A stretch of 64,000 nucleotides of DNA, taken from Rhypophila decipiens (Eukaryota > Ascomycota > Sordariomycetes > Sordariales > Naviculisporaceae). Made by a program: the position numbers and the translations under genes. Positions 58,557-64,000 of the stretch are shown one piece after another. The stretch's first letter is position 1. Every line of letters starts with the position of its first letter. Location: assembly GCA_033297075.1 (NCBI GenBank), contig MU858100.1, positions 124,001 to 188,000 on the forward strand, given 5' to 3'. The notes beneath the pieces were generated by a model. That model was given only the letters and a program-made list of their open reading frames with translations. It was not told the origin of the DNA and did not search any database.

Positions 58557-61149
58557 ATGTTGAGAAACACATTGGCTCGTTCGGCCTGGCGGACTGCTGG
58601 CAAACACCAGGCCAGCTTGGCCGGTCGAGCCTTTTCGGCAACAGCTCAGAGGCCTGCTGAGGTTGAGCTCACAATTGGTGAGCAATTGGTCTTGTCTGCC
58701 AGCAATTGGCCTGCCACGTTTGTGCTGACATGTCTTTTCAGATGGCAAGAAGGTCTCGATCGAGGGTGAGTAGAGCTCCGACGGATAATCTCGCGCGGGT
58801 TGACGGGGTAGTCGCTGACGAGGTACACAGCTGGTTCCGCATTGATCCAAGCTTGCGAAAAGGCTGGCGTCACCATTCCCAGGTAAGTCTAGAGCTTGAG
58901 GGCTTCTGCATCCTCTCGAACCTCGCTAACTAGGGCTGTTTTGTAGATACTGCTACCATGAGTACGTCGCCTACCGCCCTCTTCGAAGCTCACCTCCCCA
59001 CAGACGATCGAACTGACGATTTGACACCGCAGGAAACTCATGATTGCCGGCAACTGTCGTATGTGCCTTGTCGAAGTCGAGCGAGCCCCGAAGCCCGTTG
59101 CGTCGTGCGCATGGCCCGTACAGCCCGGCATGGTCGTCAAGACCAACTCGCCCCTCACCCACAAAGCACGCGAAGGTGTGATGGAGTTTTTGCTTGCAAA
59201 CCACCCACTGGACTGCCCCATTTGCGACCAAGGTGGCGAGTGCGATCTTCAGGACCAGTCAATGCGTTATGGTGCGGACCGAGGACGATTCCACGAGGTC
59301 GGAGGAAAGCGTGCGGTTGAGGACAAGAATATTGGACCACTCATCAAAACGTCGATGAACCGATGCATCCACTGCACGAGGTGTATCCGTTTCGCCAACG
59401 ACATTGCCGGCGCCCCCGAGATGGGCTCGACGGGCCGTGGCAACGATATCCAGATTGGCACATACTTGGAGCAGAACCTCGACTCGGAACTGTCTGGAAA
59501 CGTGATTGATCTCTGCCCCGTCGGAGCTCTCACATCGAAGCCCTACGCGTTCCGGGCAAGGCCCTGGGAGCTGAAGAAGACCGAGTCTATCGATGTTTTG
59601 GATGGCCTTGGCTCCAACATCCGTGTCGATTCGCGCGGCCTCGAGGTCATGCGTATCCTTCCCCGCCTCAATGATGATGTCAATGAGGAGTGGATCAACG
59701 ACAAGACCCGCTTCGCCTGCGATGGTCTCAAGACACAGAGACTCACCATCCCCCTGGTGCGCAACAATGGAAAGTTCGAGCCCGTTTCGTGGGAGCAGGC
59801 CCTGACCGAGATTGCGCACGCCCACAAGACCTTGGCACCAAAGGGTAACGAGTTCAAGGTGATTGCCGGTGCTCTGACCGAGGTTGAGTCCTTGGTCGTC
59901 ATGAAGGACCTGGCAAACAAGCTTGGATCAGAGAACTTGGCCCTCGATACCCCCAACGGCAGCCAACCTGTCGCTCACGGTATTGACGTTCGGTCCAACT
60001 ATGCCTTCAACTCCAAGATTTGGGGTATTGAATCTACCGATGCCATCCTCCTGATTGGCACCAACCCGAGGCACGAAGCCGCTGTCCTCAACGCCCGTAT
60101 CCGGAAACAATGGCTGCGCTCCGATCTCCAGATCGGCGTTGTTGGTGAGACGTGGGATTCCACTTTCGAGTTCGAGCACCTTGGCACCGACCTTGGCGCC
60201 CTGAAGTCTGCGCTCTCTGGCGAGTTCGGCAAGAAGCTTCAGTCTGCCAAGAAGCCCATGATCATCGTGGGCTCCGGTGTTACTGAGCATCCCGATGCCA
60301 AGGCGTTCTACGAGTTGATTGGTAGCTTCGTTGACAAGAATGCCGCCAATTTCCTCACTGAGGAGTGGAACGGCTACAACGTCCTCCAGCGGGAGGCTTC
60401 AAGAGCCGGTGCCTACGAGGTTGGATTCGTTCCTCCCTCGGCCGCTGTTGCCGAGACCAAGCCCAAGTTTGTCTGGCTGCTCGGAGCCGATGAGGTCAAT
60501 GAGGCCGACATCCCCAAGGATGCCTTCATTGTCTACCAAGGCCATCACGGCGACAAGGGTGCTCAGATCGCGGATATTGTCCTCCCTGGCGCTGCTTACA
60601 CCGAGAAGGCCGGCACCTATGTGAATACCGAGGGCAGAGTCCAGATGACGCGCTCAGCGACGTCCCTCCCCGGCGCTGCTCGCACCGACTGGAAGATTAT
60701 CCGCGCGGCGAGCGAGTTCCTTGGTGTGCCCCTTCCTTATGACGATGTCACACAAGTCCGCGACAGGATGGTAGAGATCAGCCCTGCGCTGGCGGCGTAC
60801 GATGTTGTTGAGGAGGTCGCGCTTCCCCAGCTTAGCAAGGTGCAGCTTGTTGACCAGAACAAGGGCGCCAAGTCGACTGGTGCGCCTTTGAAGAAGGTTA
60901 TTGAAAACTTTTACTTTACAGATGTTATCTCGAGAAGGTTAGTATTCCGACCCACCCGTGCCGCTTGCTCCACAGTTTACTTTTGGGGTTTGACATTGCT
61001 GTTTACTGACTTTGACTTTCTCACTTTATAGCTCGCCTACAATGGCTCGTTGCTCAGCGGCCAAGGAGACGGGCGACCCGCGGACCAACTTCATGGCTCC
61101 TGGCATGGAGGAGGATAGACCCATGGGCCAGATCGCTTATGGGGCATAG
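58557..61149 (+). CDS. nuo78: NADH:ubiquinone oxidoreductase 78 kDa subunit (NDUFS1)
   Basis: Exons 58557-58677, 58742-58765, 58831-58882, 58947-58961, 59033-60937 and 61032-61149 encode 744 aa, the length of the Neurospora protein. The first about 33 residues are a presequence. Iron-sulphur ligand regions follow: 'YCYHE' and 'GNCRMCLVEVE' (2Fe-2S), 'HPLDCPICDQGGECDLQD' (N5/N4 area), 'RCIHCTRCIRF' and 'DLCPVGALTSKP'. The molybdopterin-oxidoreductase-like fold makes up the rest. It is the largest subunit of the peripheral arm of complex I and passes electrons from the NADH site to quinone. Two microexons of 24 and 15 nt occur; only their inclusion gives the conserved Cys motif. Confidence 0.97.
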
Positions 61150-61989
61150 AAGAGGAGAGAAGATTACAAGAATAAACACCAAGACCAATCCGGCAGTTTT
61201 TGTTAGTCGGTTGTAAAAGCAAAGCCATTTTGCCTGTTGCCACTGTTTTTGTTTGTTTAGAGAGACCCACCCCGGCTTACAAAGACTGTCGATAGCTCGC
61301 TTGCTTTTCTCTCTCTCTCTCTATCCCCTATCCCTTATCTGGTCATTTCTTGTCCTTTTTGTTTTTCTTCTTGTTTGCAGGGGTTGGTTGGCTTTGAAAT
61401 TTATTTTTATCATTGATTCTGGTTTTCCTTTGTTCTTTTTGTGACGGAACGACATACACATGCATGATGTATATACTTGAGGAGGAGTAGGGGATAAGAA
61501 AGAAGACGAGGAGGTGTAAAGTACCTTAGTTCGGTAGCGGGGAGAAGATAAAAGTCGTGCCGTTGGTCGAGAGCAACGTTTTGGATATTTATCGTACTGC
61601 ATGCTGAAAGGAAGTGACTTTATCCTCTCGAGCATCACATGAGTGCAAGATCACCATTGTACAGACATCTGTTGGCGAGTAGACTTTTAGGAACCTCCAT
61701 GTTTCTGCATCACCTAGTGGAGGGCCACAATGGATGCCAACAAATCAATCGACTACATGTATCCCATGTAGTCTAATCGTGCAAACTTTATTAATATTTG
61801 CCCTGTTTGGTAGTTCTGCCTGCCCCGTTTCATTCCAACTCGTCCATAGTAGGTAGTTCTATATCATCGATACAGGTTGATGAAAAGCTTCCTCATTACT
61901 AACAAGCACTCGATACTTTCGTGGTTTAATTTCCAACGATTCTTGGCTGATCGTGGTTGTAGACAAGTCAATTAACTTTCTCTGCAAAC
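61150..61989. other. convergent 3' flanks, no gene seen
   Basis: It lies between nuo78 and the Pex39-like gene, with a CT dinucleotide run near 61305-61322. Nothing else. Confidence 0.5.
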
Positions 61990-62938
61990 TTAAGCTTTGG
62001 TAGTAGTCGCAACATCTTCTTCGACCGGTGGGAATTCCAGCTCCGTCGTCGTGACTCCTCCCTCCTGTCCCTGTCCTTGGTTACTTCTCTCCCAAGGCTT
62101 TTGGGGGGCTTGCATCTTGCCCACTGGAGTTATTCCCTGTATTATTTCAAATATGTCGATTGTTAGCAATATGAAAGGTCAAACTCATACGTAGATATGT
62201 ATATGGGACTCAAAATAATGAGGAGCAAGGAAAAAAAGTGGGGTATCAATTTACCGGTTGTCGAACAACAGTATTAGGAATCTCGCGCACTCCGGGGACT
62301 GGTTTTCCCATGGTCACGGCCTCAATAATGGCCTGGAAATGGGCCGGGTAGGGTGCGTCTTCACCAGCAGTAGCAGCAGCAGAAGAAGAAGACTGATGAT
62401 TCGAAAGCCCGTCCTCGGCTTTCTTGTTTGGGTCGACCTTGGGAGCTTGGAGCTGCCAGGCGGGGAGGTCAGGTTTGGCTGCTACGGCTGCCATGCGCTC
62501 TTGGATCTCTTGGATCTGGGTGAGAAGAGACGGGTCGGGACATGGTGGAGGAGATGAGGAGTTTGCTGCAACTGGTTGCTGTTGTTGGATATAATTCTCG
62601 TAGGCGGTCCGGTCGATTTGAATGTCTAGACGTGATTTGTACCACCAGATCCGCGCTTGGAGGCTTATCCCTAGGGCGGTTTGTCTGTCGTAGCCTGGGG
62701 TTAGGGGGCCTAGCATTGCTACTAAGCCTTGCTGTTGTGAGAAGGACGGTGAGTAAGTGAGGTTGTGCTGATTTCGAGTTGGTTGTGGTGAGAGAGGTTG
62801 GGCTCGCATTTGGCTTACAAGAAATGGTCTGTCACGACCCCATGGATAAGAGTCAAATTTGGCAAATAGGGCATTGTTGGAATTGCTGCTTGGACTTTGG
62901 GCGGCGTCCGAGCCGGAATTTGTTGTCGTGTTGTCCAT
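61990..62938 (-). CDS. KPWE-motif protein, Pex39-like
   Basis: Exon 1 (62938-62255) and exon 2 (62136-61990), phase 0, encode 276 aa. The N-terminal half is low-complexity and specific to this group, with 'RIWWYKSRLD' the only aromatic block. The conserved part is 'YPAHFQAIIEAVTMGKPVPG' followed by 'VREIPNTVV', and after the intron 'QKPWER'. This arrangement (a P-x-P-G-[IV]-x-x-IP segment and a [RK]PWE motif) is that of the C6ORF226/YJR012C group, lately named PEX39, which shares KPWE with Pex13 and helps Pex7-dependent import of PTS2 proteins. Assignment rests on these motifs from memory. Confidence 0.65.
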
Positions 62939-63722
62939 GATGATGAGTTGTGGCAGGGGCTCAATGTTGACAATGGGTGATGTGCCCCCTTTTGGTGATG
63001 TGTCAGTGATGGCGCCGGTTGTCTTGCTTTGAAATAAAGACCGAGCTTCCTGGCTACAAGGTATCCGCCGTAATGGTTTTTATGAAGGTTTTTGTTTTAC
63101 GTCAAAATAAACAACAAGATGTGATGTTCTCGGTGAGGTTGTCGCAAGACCCATGTCAACAGAGTGACCCGATCACATGTGTAACACGCTGAACGGTTCA
63201 CAGTGTATCCATACTGGATGCGGTCCAGAATGTTGTTAGTGGATGTTCAACTGAAAGGCGGGGCTGGCGGGGCGGGTGTCACTGGGAGGAGGAAATGGAA
63301 TGGAAAATGGTGTAAGCCATGAGAACTCATTTGGGAATTATTTTATAAATTCATCTTCTCCAGTTTATATCAAATTCGGTACTTTTATGTGTCTTTAATC
63401 CTGCTGGGAGTTCCTTATGTCTGTGACGTTATTTGCGTGTATCCGTAGTCCGTACCCTTTGTCCGCGACCTCAGGGCGGCTGGCAGTGCAATGACAGTGG
63501 CAGCATGACCACTCAGCCGTGCAGGGATCCCAGCCTGCAGTCGGTGGTTTCGACGTCTCGGCGCAACTTGGCTCATCTTGTCCAAAGGGGTTCACCGTCG
63601 AAAGCCATCATCTTGCACAACCAAAAACCTAAATATTTATACTTTCCACCTCGTCCCGACCCGACGTATCGCCGGCCGGGAAGGCACTGGCTCCACAGCA
63701 GTTTTGAAAAGACAAACAAACG
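62939..63722. other. divergent promoter region, no gene seen
   Basis: It lies between the Pex39-like gene and the gene cut by the right edge. No supported ORF. Confidence 0.5.
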
Positions 63723-64000
63723 ATGAGGCGTGCGGCTGTCAAAGCCATCCGGACCAGCCTTCTGTCTACCGTCCGGGGCTTTCGAGCTAACCGACGAGGT
63801 TCCTTTGCTTCTGTCTATAATCGCTACTACCCTGGGCAATCCCGACACGTTTCCTCGTCATCCATCCTGCGCTCTCCTCCTCCCCGGCCCGTTGTGCCCG
63901 AGTATGTTCTGCGTGAACCTATCCGATCCTCAATGTACGTCCGTCGTGCATCCATTGCGGTCGTCTCGGCCTTGGTAGGCTACGGAGCTTGGTACAGTTA
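63723..64000 (+). CDS. N-terminus of a mitochondrial membrane protein, cut by window edge
   Basis: An open frame from ATG 63723 runs to the end of the window without a stop (92 complete codons). The first 60 residues are rich in Arg/Ser/Ala with no acidic residue (RRAAVKAIRTSLLSTVRGFR), typical of a mitochondrial presequence. A hydrophobic segment (ASIAVVSALVGYGAWYSY) near residue 75 is a likely inner-membrane anchor. The family cannot be named from this part. There may be an intron near the start, but the uninterrupted frame is simplest. Confidence 0.65.
   Translation, partial: MRRAAVKAIRTSLLSTVRGFRANRRGSFASVYNRYYPGQSRHVSSSSILRSPPPRPVVPEYVLREPIRSSMYVRRASIAVVSALVGYGAWYS

Overview
This window is nuclear DNA of a filamentous ascomycete (Pezizomycotina). 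The genes are compact and have short GT-AG introns with CTAAC/CTGAC-type branch sites. Mitochondrial proteins carry presequences, promoters contain long pyrimidine tracts, and the gene set is fungal: Byr4-type SIN regulator, fungal 78 kDa complex I subunit, Get5, mS33, and an ACBD5/Atg37-like protein. The class (Leotiomycetes, Sordariomycetes or other) cannot be settled by eye. No phage, IS element, CRISPR array or intact transposon was seen.

Left third (about 0.7-24.6 kb) is an unusual accessory-like neighbourhood. It holds seven loci for small proteins with one Myb/SANT-like helix-turn-helix followed by a basic/acidic low-complexity tail; I label them M1-M7. M1 and M2 are on the minus strand, M3 and M4 plus, M5 minus, M6 and M7 plus. 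The centrepiece is M4 (9987-12957). Seven tandem first exons (A-G) each have their own ATG. Each encodes the first two helices of the domain and ends in a splice donor in the same phase (phase 2) at the same place. One shared exon (from 12534) supplies the last helix and the tail. This is the layout of the vertebrate protocadherin or UGT1A clusters (variable first exons plus a constant exon), here in a fungal DNA-binding protein. Isoforms of about 134-143 aa are predicted. M3, just upstream, is a one-variable-exon relative, and its exon most resembles exon G, the one next to the constant exon. A gene-poor stretch (12.8-17.4 kb) and a dispersed 22-nt repeat family lie in the same region.

Middle (26-46 kb) is ordinary conserved housekeeping sequence: mitochondrial Hsp60, cofilin (with an ATG-only coding exon and an 11-nt microexon), Get5, the Byr4/Bfa1 septation GAP component, an XRCC4/Lif1-like NHEJ factor, an aldo-keto reductase, and SelO pseudokinase AMPylase. 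A tRNA-like relic with a G-rich 11-nt repeat lies between XRCC4 and the reductase.

Right third (47-64 kb): a Pumilio-repeat protein, mitochondrial ribosomal protein mS33, an RNase III with a decayed copy of its C-terminal tail downstream, a tail-anchored acyl-CoA-binding protein, an unidentified 226-aa protein, the 78 kDa complex I subunit, a KPWE-motif protein resembling the recently described peroxin Pex39, and the start of a mitochondrial membrane protein cut by the window edge. All exon boundaries were derived by hand from splice signals and frame. RNA-seq would be decisive for the M4 array.
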